Assembly: GCF_000003605.2 (NCBI RefSeq) | Contig: NW_003129371.1 | Coordinates: forward strand, 1-22,739 | From: Saccoglossus kowalevskii | Lineage: Eukaryota; Hemichordata; Enteropneusta; Harrimaniidae | Direction of reading: 5' to 3' | DNA: 22,739 nucleotides | Part shown: piece by piece, positions 10,684 through 20,400 of the stretch | Position numbering within the stretch: position 1 is the stretch's first letter | Layout of the letters: each line of letters starts with the position of its first letter | The notes under the pieces: generated by a model | Told to the model about the DNA's origin: nothing | The model's database searches: none | The model's input: the letters and a program-made list of their open reading frames with translations, nothing else | Translations under genes and position numbers: made by a program

Positions 10684-10893
10684 TACTGTAAAATACTTTA
10701 TTTTAGCTGGAATTAATTTTCGCTGAAAAGACTTTTGGGTGTTTTGTATGGAATTTATTTTCATCGATTTTTGACGAGTTGAATGTTAAATATAGGGAAA
10801 AAGGTATAATCGCTGGATTTTATTTCCACGGAATCATTCCTTCAGCGAAAATAGCAAAAAATTAATTCCAAGAAAATAAAGTATTTTACAGTA
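10684..10893. repeat. Fold-back MITE, TA-CTGTAAA family, full-length copy
   Basis: A 210-bp palindromic element. The left arm TACTGTAAAATACTTTATTT, then GGAATTAATTTTCGCTGAA, is mirrored by TTCAGCGAAAATAG, then AATTAATTCCAAGAAAATAA, and AAAGTATTTTACAGTA. The middle (GTTTTGTATGGAATTTATTT) is the inverse of the block in the copies at 49 and 4453. It shares its right-hand TA with the next element. Confidence 0.85.
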
Positions 10894-11034
10894 CTGTAAA
10901 CAGCTAGAAATTTTTGAAATTTCAGGATTTTATGATATTTGCATGAGACCAAAGTCATTTTCACTGCTAGAAAATTTAAAATTTAGCGATAACTATTGAC
11001 TTGTGAAATTTGCAAAAATTAAAAAAGTTTACAG
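10892..11034. repeat. Second fold-back element abutting the previous copy
   Basis: It begins TACTGTAAACAGCTAGAAAT directly at the end of the previous element and ends GAAATTTGCAAAAATT, then AGTTTACAG at 11034. The arms are inverted but diverged: CTGTAAAC against GTTTACAG, and TTTTTGAAATTT against AAATTTGCAAAA. An inner CTGCTAGAAAATTT repeats the left arm motif. It is related to the sequence ending at 17537. Confidence 0.6.
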
Positions 11035-12656
11035 ATTATAAAATCACAAAAAAATATCTCATAATATACTTTGTAAACAATGATGGTACTGAGCACTTTT
11101 ATGTATTTTATGTGGAAAAATGTAATATACTGCGTTTGATACAGCGGTAAGAAACGAGAGTTTCCATGTATTTTATTAATCTGATTAGACTACAAGTCAC
11201 TACATAGGATTAACTTTAATCTTATAATCTATACACTAGGACAACATTTATGTTTTCAGGATTAATAAATAATTCTGTATGGATCAACAAAACTAAGTAA
11301 AGGTAACCATAGTGGGATTTTATGATCTATATCCAAAACAGTATATTCCATGTGTTTTTGGCGTATAGCATACAACTTGAAAATGAGGTAATAAAATCAG
11401 TTATTATAATGAACTCGGCGATATGAAAAAATTTAACTTAATTCGAAGTTGTACAAACAATAGAGTTACAAAACATGTCCACAAAAAGGGGCTACAACAA
11501 TTTGTATGCAACATTTCATTTTTCACAGATACCGGGGATACTTTGCATTATTGGTATGTATTTGCACATGTAATTTTCCCTCGGTAAGAAAATCCATCGT
11601 AGGTATCGGTATATTTGTAATGCACCTCCCTCTTCCCTTGTGTAGAACAGCTTGTGCTCCACTGTCTGGCAAACCAGACTTAAGATATAGTCGTCGTTGA
11701 CGGCTCAGATATGTTAATCTCTATTACACACTATCTATTGTAGTATTTCTCTTGTTAGCGAGGTTTAGTTTCACTCACTCGACCATGATATTAACAACTA
11801 TTGTACTCTTTACACTGTCTGTCAAAAACCATACGTTGTATTCAACAAGAGGGAATCAAATGTTTTACATTCATTCCTGTGTAGTGGTATTGATTTCATT
11901 TGAAACCTTTTAAGAGTTAAAAAAAAAGATTTATAAATATAGAAATTTTTTTTTACATAATTATTTTTCCCATTATTGTTCAGTTATCTCATTTAATAAA
12001 ATCACAAATTTGGCAGGTCTGTAGAGAATTTAATTAACAGCAAGGTCTTAATTTGTGTATTTTATCATAAAATGCATAAATCTAGCACAAACCAGTGAAT
12101 TTAAAAAAAAATTGTGAATGTTCCAGCAGCAGTCATTAAATTAAATTGAACGTAGTAAATATCTCTCCATCTACAATATCAGTAATTTTCAATCTTCGAT
12201 TTTAATAGTTTTTATTGCTCATAATTACGTATAAAAAGTCAAAGTCGCCACCATCTAGCACTGAGTTCTGTTGATACTTGTGGCATAACCAGGATTTGTT
12301 TCTCCTACATAAAATATTTACAGTGATCCAGCCTGTAAAGGCATTAAATTAAACCAAAGTGTCACATTCTTAGCTTCTTATTTTGTACACTTCTCATTCT
12401 GTAGTCTATGCCTTAGAAATGTACACAGCTGATTCTCGAGGCTAATTTGACATTGAGTTACAATGAATCTTTTGTCACTATTAATGTCAACAGCCATTAC
12501 CGCCACGAGGTAAATTCTTTCATTTCAAAAAACAAGCAGTTGAATATTTAGAATTTTAAGAAATAGTTGTAGCAGTGATGTGGCTATGTAAATATTGTGA
12601 AAATAATTATTTTAACAGTGTTGCAGCTTGTATTTGCTCTAGTTTTTATTAGGGGT

Positions 12657-12665
12657 TCAAGGTCA
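12657..12665 (+). promoter_or_regulatory. Nuclear-receptor half site TCAAGGTCA
   Basis: A perfect TCAAGGTCA, the extended half site used by monomeric receptors of the ERR and SF-1/FTZ-F1 type. It is a nine-base motif, so chance occurrence is possible. Two similar sites lie at 14670 and 17077. Confidence 0.25.
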
Positions 12666-13440
12666 AAGCAAGAAATAACATTTTTGTTTCAGTGTAAGCA
12701 AAACTTTAATCACCTATTACCTTAAAAAATAATAATACAGAAATCTACCATCTTGTCGAAGTTGTACATTTGGCTGTAGACAAAATGTAATTTTTTTATA
12801 TTTTTCTTGTCTTGACTGCATTTTAATTTTATTTTTTTTTAAATATTTACAGATAATTGTAAATATATAAATCATTTTTGGCTTATTAAACAAATTTAGT
12901 ATCCCCACTTTGGAAAAATTATTGAGAAGTTCAGTCAATTTTTAAAACTAGCAGTGTATTTATTTTGAACGAAGAAAATCATAGCAATTAGCCGATGGGG
13001 TGGACATAACAGGTGTCAAAAATGAATCTTTTAAAATTTCAAATGTGAAGTTTACTGTATTAAAACTTCTCAAGGTTGAACTGGAAGGCATTCTGACTGA
13101 GGCGACAACGTCACACGCTATGGTGACCAACGAACCGTACCAATCACGTTAACCGGGGGAAAAACACCAAGCAATTATAGTTTTAACTGGGAAATTTCGC
13201 GTCTAGACAGTTTTGGATTATCGCCGAAGATAGTTGTCGAAACGTGTACTTCAGCTTTCGTAAGTGCTTACTTTCTCACTTCAAGTTGAAACATGCAATA
13301 CAAAACACGGCGACGCTCGATCATGATCACTTCGCGGTAGGCAGGAATAGCAGTTAGTCAACGTTTCCAATCAGTGTTTTTCGAGGAATAAAGCTGTGAA
13401 ATGCGGCCTGTAATTCTCTCTAACTACCGACAAAACTCAC

Positions 13441-13741
13441 CTGTTGTGGTTTCGGGAAATCTTGTAGTTACGTTTCCGATTAGCCCTGTTGATTACTGTC
13501 CCTGATGAGCAAAAACTTTGTCAGAAACGCCGGCCAGTTGCTGCACTTGTAATGGTATTTACATGAAACTATCAACGGACCCGTCAGGTGCGAGCGTCTC
13601 CAGGAGACTAGTAAACCAATTATAATTGATCGACAAGCCACCAACGCTGATCTGATAAAGACAACCATTTGAAAACAGCGCCACCTTCGACCAACGTCGA
13701 AATTATTTCGTTGTTGGTGTGAGGTGTCTGCTGTTGTCATT
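13441..13741 (-). other. Probable non-coding first exon of the minus-strand gene
   Basis: On the minus strand the sequence ACCACAACAG|GTGAGT gives a perfect donor at 13441/13440. The DNA upstream of it (13450-13741) is GC- and CpG-richer than the introns, as expected for a promoter-proximal exon. A frame of about 86 codons exists here, but its peptide looks random and it stops before the donor. I therefore treat the exon as leader. The 5' end is not defined by sequence: 13741 is only a guess at the edge of the GC-richer block. Confidence 0.5.
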
Positions 13742-13923
13742 ATAAGCCGACCACATCAAATACATTATTAGGTCTGTGACCAGTTCAACATACTACGGCA
13801 AACAAACCAAGTGCCCCGGATGGTTGGTTTGGTGACAACTGTTCAAATCAACCGCTGCTCGACAATCACAGATGTAGCGGATTACTATGGTTTCCGTGTT
13901 GCGAGATGTTGTGTTCGCTTAAT

Positions 13924-13953
13924 TCTCGCGATAATTCACGCGAATTCGCGAGA
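13924..13953. promoter_or_regulatory. TCTCGCGA inverted repeat (BANP-type half sites)
   Basis: TCTCGCGA at 13924-13931 is mirrored by TCGCGAGA at 13946-13953, with a CpG-containing spacer of 14 bases. Each arm matches 8 of 10 bases of the TCTCGCGAGA element, the site bound by BANP in vertebrates and found in many housekeeping and bidirectional promoters. Whether the factor works the same way in this organism is inference. Confidence 0.45.
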
Positions 13954-14130
13954 TTTGTTATTCGACACAAAATACTCGTTGCTACTGGTCAAAAAAGTAT
14001 TTTTTACTTTCTCGGATTTCAATGAATTATATAAAAATATAAAATTAACATTGATTTTATTATTTGTATTTTGTTACTGGTTTGTATTTAAATGCACCAA
14101 TATTTAATTAATGTATATGGATAATGGTTT

Positions 14131-14139
14131 AGCCAATCA
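14131..14139 (+). promoter_or_regulatory. CCAAT box (NF-Y type)
   Basis: AGCCAATCA matches the NF-Y consensus closely. It sits 52 bases upstream of the YY1-type site that marks the likely RIC1 start region, a typical distance for a CCAAT box. Confidence 0.5.
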
Positions 14140-14190
14140 AATGAAACGTTATAAACCACTATTTACCATACTCTCATATCGCTTCAAAAA

Positions 14191-14204
14191 AAGATGGCGG
14201 CTTG
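14191..14204 (+). promoter_or_regulatory. YY1-type site with a three-codon uORF
   Basis: AAGATGGCGGC (14191-14201) is the classical YY1 site found just downstream of the start of many housekeeping transcripts. Its ATG (14193) opens a tiny frame, Met-Ala-Ala-stop, ending with TGA at 14202-14204. That is 63 bases before the RIC1 start codon. If transcription starts upstream of 14191, this is a minimal uORF in the RIC1 leader. Confidence 0.6.
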
Positions 14205-14267
14205 AGTCGTCTTGACTCTTCTTTAATTGTTTGCTACTTTGTCCAGATTTGTCAGCATTTTGTCGTT

Positions 14268-14408
14268 ATGTATTTCCCTATCGGATGGCCCAAATTACTG
14301 TCCCTCCCGATCGAAGAAGAAGATACTCTCGAGTATGTCGTGGCTAACCGGGATCGATCTCTCTTCGCCGTGCTTACCGCTCAGGCTTTCTACGTATGGT
14401 ACTACAAG
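14268..14408 (+). CDS. RIC1: RIC1 exon 1 (codons 1-47)
   Basis: The ATG at 14268 starts MYFPIGWPKLLSLP, the conserved RIC1 N-terminus (MYF, then GWPK). The exon ends with TACAAG|GTAAGA at 14408, phase 0. The 47-codon length is close to vertebrate exon 1. The closing strand FAVLTAQAFYVWYYK is the first propeller strand. An upstream in-frame start is unlikely, because the family protein begins at this Met. A second open frame overlaps in another phase and is a shadow. Confidence 0.95.
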
Positions 14409-17400
14409 GTAAGAAACAATCCAAATGAATATATATACAAAAAAAAAAACTTTTGTAGATTTCTTGAGCTACACTGTTATATGTAAATTAGCATGGTGGT
14501 TATTTTGTTTATGAGTGCCTTTTAAATAATTGAGTTTCGTAAAAACTCCACGTTTATGTCCAAATCTGTGCACGTCATTTGACCCGTCGACGTTGATCGA
14601 ATACGATCAGCTGATAATGAGGTGTTTATTTTGTTTATCAAATGTTTAGGTTATTTTTCGGTATCTTTCGACCTTGACCTCACTTTAGGCGAAACAAACA
14701 TTGGCTCATATTGCGTAGTTTCTTAACGTGTAGTTGTGTTCGTAATATTAATTGGCTCACCAAGCATTCGTGCAACAGCGACAGCACTGGTCGCTACACA
14801 GTTTTAATAATAAATAGGTATCGATGTATCACCGTTTTATTCCCAATGTCTAATTTCTTTAAAGTGTTGATAATGTCATTAATTAAATATTTAATTATTT
14901 TCATTCTGTTGGGGGATAGGAATAGTTGCAGGAAAAACACACATAAAAAACCTGTATTTCTGTTATTTCCGTTGTATCTACTTGAAAGGCATAGACATTA
15001 ATTAAAACTACTGTTTGCAGATATGCTCTTATTCATATAATTTCAATTAATTTTATATACGGTACTTCAAAACATCAAAAAATAAAACATAGATAAAACA
15101 AAACATGTAACACTGATATATAGTTATTCTATTGATTGGGGGTATGATCAAAATCCAAGGAAAAGAATTCTAGTAAGTAGGATTAAAACCACCTTCCTGT
15201 CATCTTCTAAGACGAGTGAAATATTAGCTCCTTGGTTTATATCTGTTTATGCATGTGCATGCAGAGAGTTCCTGTTTGGATTTTCATGTGTTAAAGGGCA
15301 GTAGTAGCTAAATAGCATTTGTAAACAAATAATGTATTTTACGAGGTAATTTAATCAGGGTTGAAAGGACACCCAATTTCAGGGCAAAATTTGATACCAT
15401 TGCTTTAGTGTACAGCAAAAGTATAGGAAATATCTGTATTTTTTGAAGGGGCACCAAGATAGACACCTTAGGCATATCGAGGCAATTGTCATTGATGTCG
15501 AAGTGAAGTTCAAACTTTACAGGATGAGACCAATATCTGAAACCAACATGTTGCAAAGGACACCATCTGCTACTGCTGTAATTAGGAGTTTTGTTTGAAT
15601 GTTAGTTTTATTTATTGTTTGTATGGATAGGATATGATAGGATATTTTATTTGGAACGTACACACAAACAATGCTTGAGTAAAGTCCAATATAAGAAACA
15701 TGAAGTACCCCGGTTAACACAACTATTCTAATCTATGTGAATATTTGTTTCATAAATCATATATTTAATTAATTGGTTAAGTCAATGAGTAAGATGTTCC
15801 AGAAAATGTTATTCAAATTTTACTTTTATAGATAGAGGTAACACTGGCACTAACTAGCAGCCATTGAGTGTAAACTTATCAGACAGTATCATACAACAAC
15901 TTCATATGTATGTGCTTTACTGTAATCACAAAGACCAGGAAAGTAGAGTATTGTCAAGCTTGGTTTATGTTATGGTTTATTGGAACATTCCAAGACTCTG
16001 TCTGGGTTTTCTCAAAGGCTACTTCCTGTCATTAGAATCTAAGGGGGTCTTTTGAAAGATAATGTTACCCACTTTCAACAATGGCTTTCTTGTGTATGCA
16101 GTTGACCTGTTTGGGCAGTTCATTCACAAAGTTACATATGTATACCTGATAATGGTCTCTACAGAGATAATATTAGATACTGTACAAGTTTTGTAATTTG
16201 GTGTTGCTATATGTACAGTACACTTAGTTCACAGTTCTCAAGTCCTGCTATACATATATTTCCTTCTGAGTAAATTAATGCAGAATTACCAGCTGATTTC
16301 TCCTGTGTGCTTGACAACAAATTTGACTAAAGATGTTTAATAATATTGTCCTTATATCAAGAATATGTAATCATAATAATAGCATACAAATATACATTTA
16401 TATATCAATCTAAGGTATATTTCCAATGTAGTTTAGTAAATCACCTCGATAACTTGATGGAGATTGTTTGAATGTATGACGATGTTTTGCTGTCACTGGC
16501 TCTGATATTGACACTGAATTTTTACTGTGTATATTTCAGGATGGCAGCAAGGGTTTATTTTTAATTGGTGTTAAATATCTTGGCAAAATAAACAATTGAA
16601 CCCTATCACCTCTTCCAAAAAAAAAAAATCAACTCCACACTATACTAACTTTCCAACTCTTTGTACCCTGTCAGAATAACTTCTTGTCCTCAGTTCAAGT
16701 CTTCACAGTTAGTACTTGTCTGTCAAAGTATTCCTCTCCATTTACAATAAGACCTAACCCTAACCAGTCGACTCAAAAATATCCTAACTCAAACCACTTC
16801 CCTACTGTTAGCTATATCCAGTTACAGTATCAGGCAGACCACAGTCCTCTAATCAGATTAGTGACCTCTGCCTACTCCCTCCCGTGTGTGTTTGGGGTAG
16901 GGGTGGGGGCACCTCATACCTTATATTTGTATAATATTTTAAAAGTTGCCTACAAAATATGCAGTAACAAGCTTATTGTAATAAATTGCACTGATTGATA
17001 ATTTGAAATATTATACTAAAAAAAATACAAGCACTAGGTTTCACATACAAATTTCTACATTATTATTCAATAAAAATGACCTTGATGAATTGAAATTGTT
17101 ATAAAAATTGCACAAGGTGAAGGTACAATAGGAAGGTAATCTTAATTTTTTTTTTTTGCAGCCATGTGTGCACATAGTTAGTTACAGAAGATCTGATGAT
17201 TCCGTTATTGTTCTGGGAAAAAACAGATTTGCAGAATGGAAACCAGATTCCACTGTTCTGGCTGTTGCGGTATGTACTCTTCATGTATTTATGATAAACA
17301 GTTTTATGTTTAGAGCTCAAAGATCAGTGGCTTTGCATAACTGTTTTTCCTTTAATTTTGCGATGGGCAAATTTTGCGAGTAAGTGAAATTTGCTAAATT

Positions 17401-20400
17401 CTGTAGGAATGTAAATTTCTCTTGGGTCCTACAACGTGTGTTTAATAGTGACTTGCGTGAAATTTTGTATTTAAAAATGCCATAAAATTTTTACATTGAG
17501 ACAATTTCTAGCAGTGAAAATTAAGCAGTTTACAGTATTATAAAGACAGTCACATGTCCAATACACATCTGTGTCTGATATATTAGGTTTGACACTACAG
17601 CAGCTGTCAATATGCTGAGTCAGCTAATTATGGTTTGTATAGTTAAGTGAATTGTTTTTTTCAATGTTGAAGTCTTTTTTCACACTGAAGCAATTGTACG
17701 TCAGAATAATTGTATATAGGTTATTTGAATAAAAATCATAGAACTGAATTGGATTGAATATAAATGCCAAAACAACATGGTGAAGTTGTGATACAAACAA
17801 GTCATGATTTAAAAAAATCACCCCCTTTATTCAGAATAGGGAGGGGTAGATTCTCCTTTTATTAAAAAAAAATCATTGACTTTGCCCGCATTCGTTTTTC
17901 AAATTCTGGTTGAAACATGTCAATGTATTGATTATCATAGTTCTGCATAAATGGCATACATCCAAATTTATATATGTATGTACATGTACATGTACACGTG
18001 TGCTTCTGTCACATGTACTTTTGATATTAGACAGTAAAATTCATTATAGACTAAATACTTTTTGTCTTAGGAACAATAAGTAGCTTACAGTTGTACACTA
18101 AATAGCTGGGCTTCAACTAATCACTTTTATGTTTTTAACTTTTTTTCAAAAAATAAAATCCAACCCAATTTGGTCTTTCATTCCCTGACAACAAGCGTTG
18201 TCAAGACACCATGTTGTAACTGCTTTCATTCAGTAAATTCTATAAGAGGATTAGCATAGCATATAATTACTCCCTCTCCAAACACAGTCTGCAAAAAAAC
18301 AGTTTATTATTACATTTTATGTATTATTTTTTTTTAAATTACACATCAAGGTAGAAGCCTAGTCATAATTTTTGACAAAATTGGTCACAAATCGCATGAC
18401 AATGTTCATTAGTTTATTATGTACAAACATGAAGCTAATGTCTCATGATACAATGAAATAGCATTATTTTGTGTGTTACAGTTATTCCTTTTGAGAAACG
18501 TGTCCTAATATTTCTTGAAAATTGCTATTTTTAGAACAATTCCATAGAACACAATGTTAAAGAAAAATTGCATTTTTTGACACCTTTCAAAACCCAGATT
18601 TTTTAAATAATTCAGAACAAGTACTCCATCATTAACAATATATGATTTTTTCAGCCTATGTCACCAGGCTAAATTTTGAGATATTGCATAATATCTCTGC
18701 CATAAAATCTCTGGTAAAAGTGTTCTAATAGTGTCAAAATGCCGACTTTCCACTAAAATACAACCATCAATTTCTCGAAAAAAAGGCTGGTGACCCCTAA
18801 CTTTTTTTAGGTCAATATCCTTATATTGCCTTGGAGTACATTTTATTACAAAATGAATAAATTCTGAGTTTTTTTAATTTATGAGTAGGCTTCTACCTTA
18901 AGCTAATATTTAGTATAAATTTTTATCCGGTATACTATTATTATTTTTTTCTTTACTTCTGTGAATATCTACGGTTCATTTTTCACTACAAACATAGTTT
19001 ACCACAGTGTGCTATTCAACATACAACACAAGGTTAGGAATCTGTAAAAATAAGCTTTGTTTTTGTTTCATTCTGTAAAATTATACAATGGCCCTTGTGA
19101 TTCTTTCACTTAGTCATGTGCTGTTTTTTTTGTGTTTTTTTTTCCTGTCTGGAATCTATGACAGAACCCCCTGGCTTTTCCCATGACATTTGTGGGGTTT
19201 GGAAGTTATTTTCACGAGTGATGCAGTGTATCCAGTGGCTATATGTTCATGAACATAGTGAACAAGGGTTGTGATCTACTTTAAATTTGGCCAGCACATC
19301 ACAACTATTGCAAACTTACAGATTCACTGTTCCAAATCCAATTTGTTATAGTTTCTATTCCTCTGCAACATTCATTAGGAATTATTTTCAATGCACATAT
19401 GAAGGTATCCTGTGGAATACGACACAAACCCAAAATATACAATTGAGATTATGTTTTTTTTTTGTTTTTTGTTTTTTTACTCATTTGCGTATCAATAGTG
19501 AAAATACCGACTATATTTTCATGGGTGCAACAAATCATGGTTGTAAAATACAGTACATGTGTATTAATAAATACCGTGTACATGTATTAATGTATCTTTA
19601 CTGTCAGTGACACATCGGTTAATTAATTGCATTGACATGACAATATGACAATATTGATGTACCATGGTATCTATTAAAATGTTAAACATGTTTTGGTGCC
19701 ATATTCTGTTCACCGTCGTCCAAGGAACTTAACTTTGAAAGGTAGATACGGACCTATTTGTGAAATTACAACAATTCCGTAATTTACCTTTGGCAATAGA
19801 ATATGAAAACTGAAAACTTTTGCGCGTCCACATTGAACTCCCCATGTTTGTGAAACAACTAAACTGTATTGATCAACCTTATTTTAATAATTAGTATAAT
19901 ATATGAAAATTATAATATATTATGTAGTTATTATTATGAGAAACCTAATGGTGCGTATGAAGGCAGTACAACAAGAAGTATCAATGATGTCAATCTTTAA
20001 TACTGTTTGTGTGCTCACTTTTATGTATCCTTATTTTATTATCGCACATCTCCTCAGTCAATCTACCCGCTTGGTGTATAAAGCCCAGAACAAAACAAGA
20101 TGGTGAAAATTAATGCAATGTTCTTGCTATAAACTTCATTTTGAAACATGGCCATCATTTTGGAATTATCACATATTTGTTTCATATTTGGAATTTCCTA
20201 ACAAGGTAAAATCAATAAATCTGTTGAATACTGCTCAAATTATGGCATTATACACGTATATACAGCGGATCCTACAGACAGATGTATGATAATACCGTTT
20301 GTGTCCATTGCAAATGAGTACGCTAAATGAAAGTTGCTCTTGCATTTTGTTCTTGTAAGCATGTTACATTCCATTTACTTACGCCGCTGTGATTTTTACT

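Larger units (their letters stand above)
2314..13440 (-). other. Long first intron of the minus-strand gene (inferred)
   Basis: About 11.1 kb of AT-rich DNA between the proposed donor at 13440 (GTGAGT) and the acceptor at 2314. It contains no convincing exon on either strand. It does hold a cluster of X-box palindromes (2718-7904), two NRF1-like sites (6686-6802), a degenerate 50-bp minisatellite (9150-9321) and four copies or relatives of a fold-back MITE family (4453-4619, 10052-10260, 10684-10893, 10892-11034). Stretches not listed separately, such as 4660-5890, 7905-9149, 9322-10051 and 11035-12650, show nothing beyond A/T runs. Confidence 0.5.
971..13741 (-). other. Unidentified minus-strand gene, 5' portion (locus)
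   Basis: Three pieces can be chained on the minus strand. A probable non-coding exon ends with donor CAG|GTGAGT at 13441. A start-codon exon spans 2313 to 2160. A candidate coding exon spans 1144 to 971. The first intron would be about 11.1 kb. The ATG lies 32 bases after the acceptor of the second piece, which is a common layout for genes with a non-coding first exon and CpG-type promoter. The visible N-terminus is hydrophilic, basic and Ser-rich, without signal peptide or membrane segment. I do not recognise the family. The gene continues beyond the left edge. The link between the first exon and the rest is inferred from splice signals only and needs transcript support. Confidence 0.55.
13742..14190. 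promoter_or_regulatory. Shared bidirectional promoter region
   Basis: This segment separates the divergent first exons of the unidentified minus-strand gene and RIC1. It contains a CTCGCGA inverted repeat (13924-13953) and an NF-Y box (14131-14139). CpG is much commoner up to about 13960 than anywhere else in the window, then drops. There is no convincing TATA box at a suitable distance from either first exon. That suits a housekeeping promoter. Confidence 0.6.
14409..17161 (+). other. RIC1 intron 1
   Basis: 2.75 kb from donor GTAAGA to an acceptor with a 14-base T run (TTTTTTTGCAG). It is AT-rich. Notable items are nuclear-receptor-like half sites at 14670 and 17077, an A(12) run near 16617 and a pyrimidine-skewed stretch at 16620-16900. 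That stretch includes two telomere-like CCTAACCCTAACC units at 16753. The block 15280-15600 is slightly GC-richer and may be an unidentified repeat. No exon was found in it. Confidence 0.85.

Noticed and set aside
10411-10716. 101-codon plus-strand open frame
   Set aside because: A very AT-rich Phe/Ile-rich frame that runs into the fold-back element at 10684. Typical chance frame.
13480-13740. 86-codon minus-strand open frame in the proposed first exon
   Set aside because: It stops before the strong donor at 13441, and its composition is not protein-like. The ATG at 2281 in the next exon is a better start.
13811-14107. 98-codon plus-strand open frame upstream of RIC1
   Set aside because: It lies across the promoter, has no ATG start in good context, and turns into an AT-rich hydrophobic run. 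No family signature.
15297-15582. Possible inverted-repeat element with GCAGTAGTAGC and GCTACTGCTG ends
   Set aside because: The arms match over only about ten bases, there is no target duplication, and there is no second copy in the window to support boundaries.
16753-16765. Telomere-like CCTAACCCTAACC
   Set aside because: Only two units without a longer array or flanking subtelomeric features. Chance in a C/T-skewed stretch is enough to explain it.
19287-19610. 107-codon plus-strand open frame in RIC1 intron 2
   Set aside because: It reads through T runs as poly-Phe and has no splice sites in phase with exons 2 and 3.
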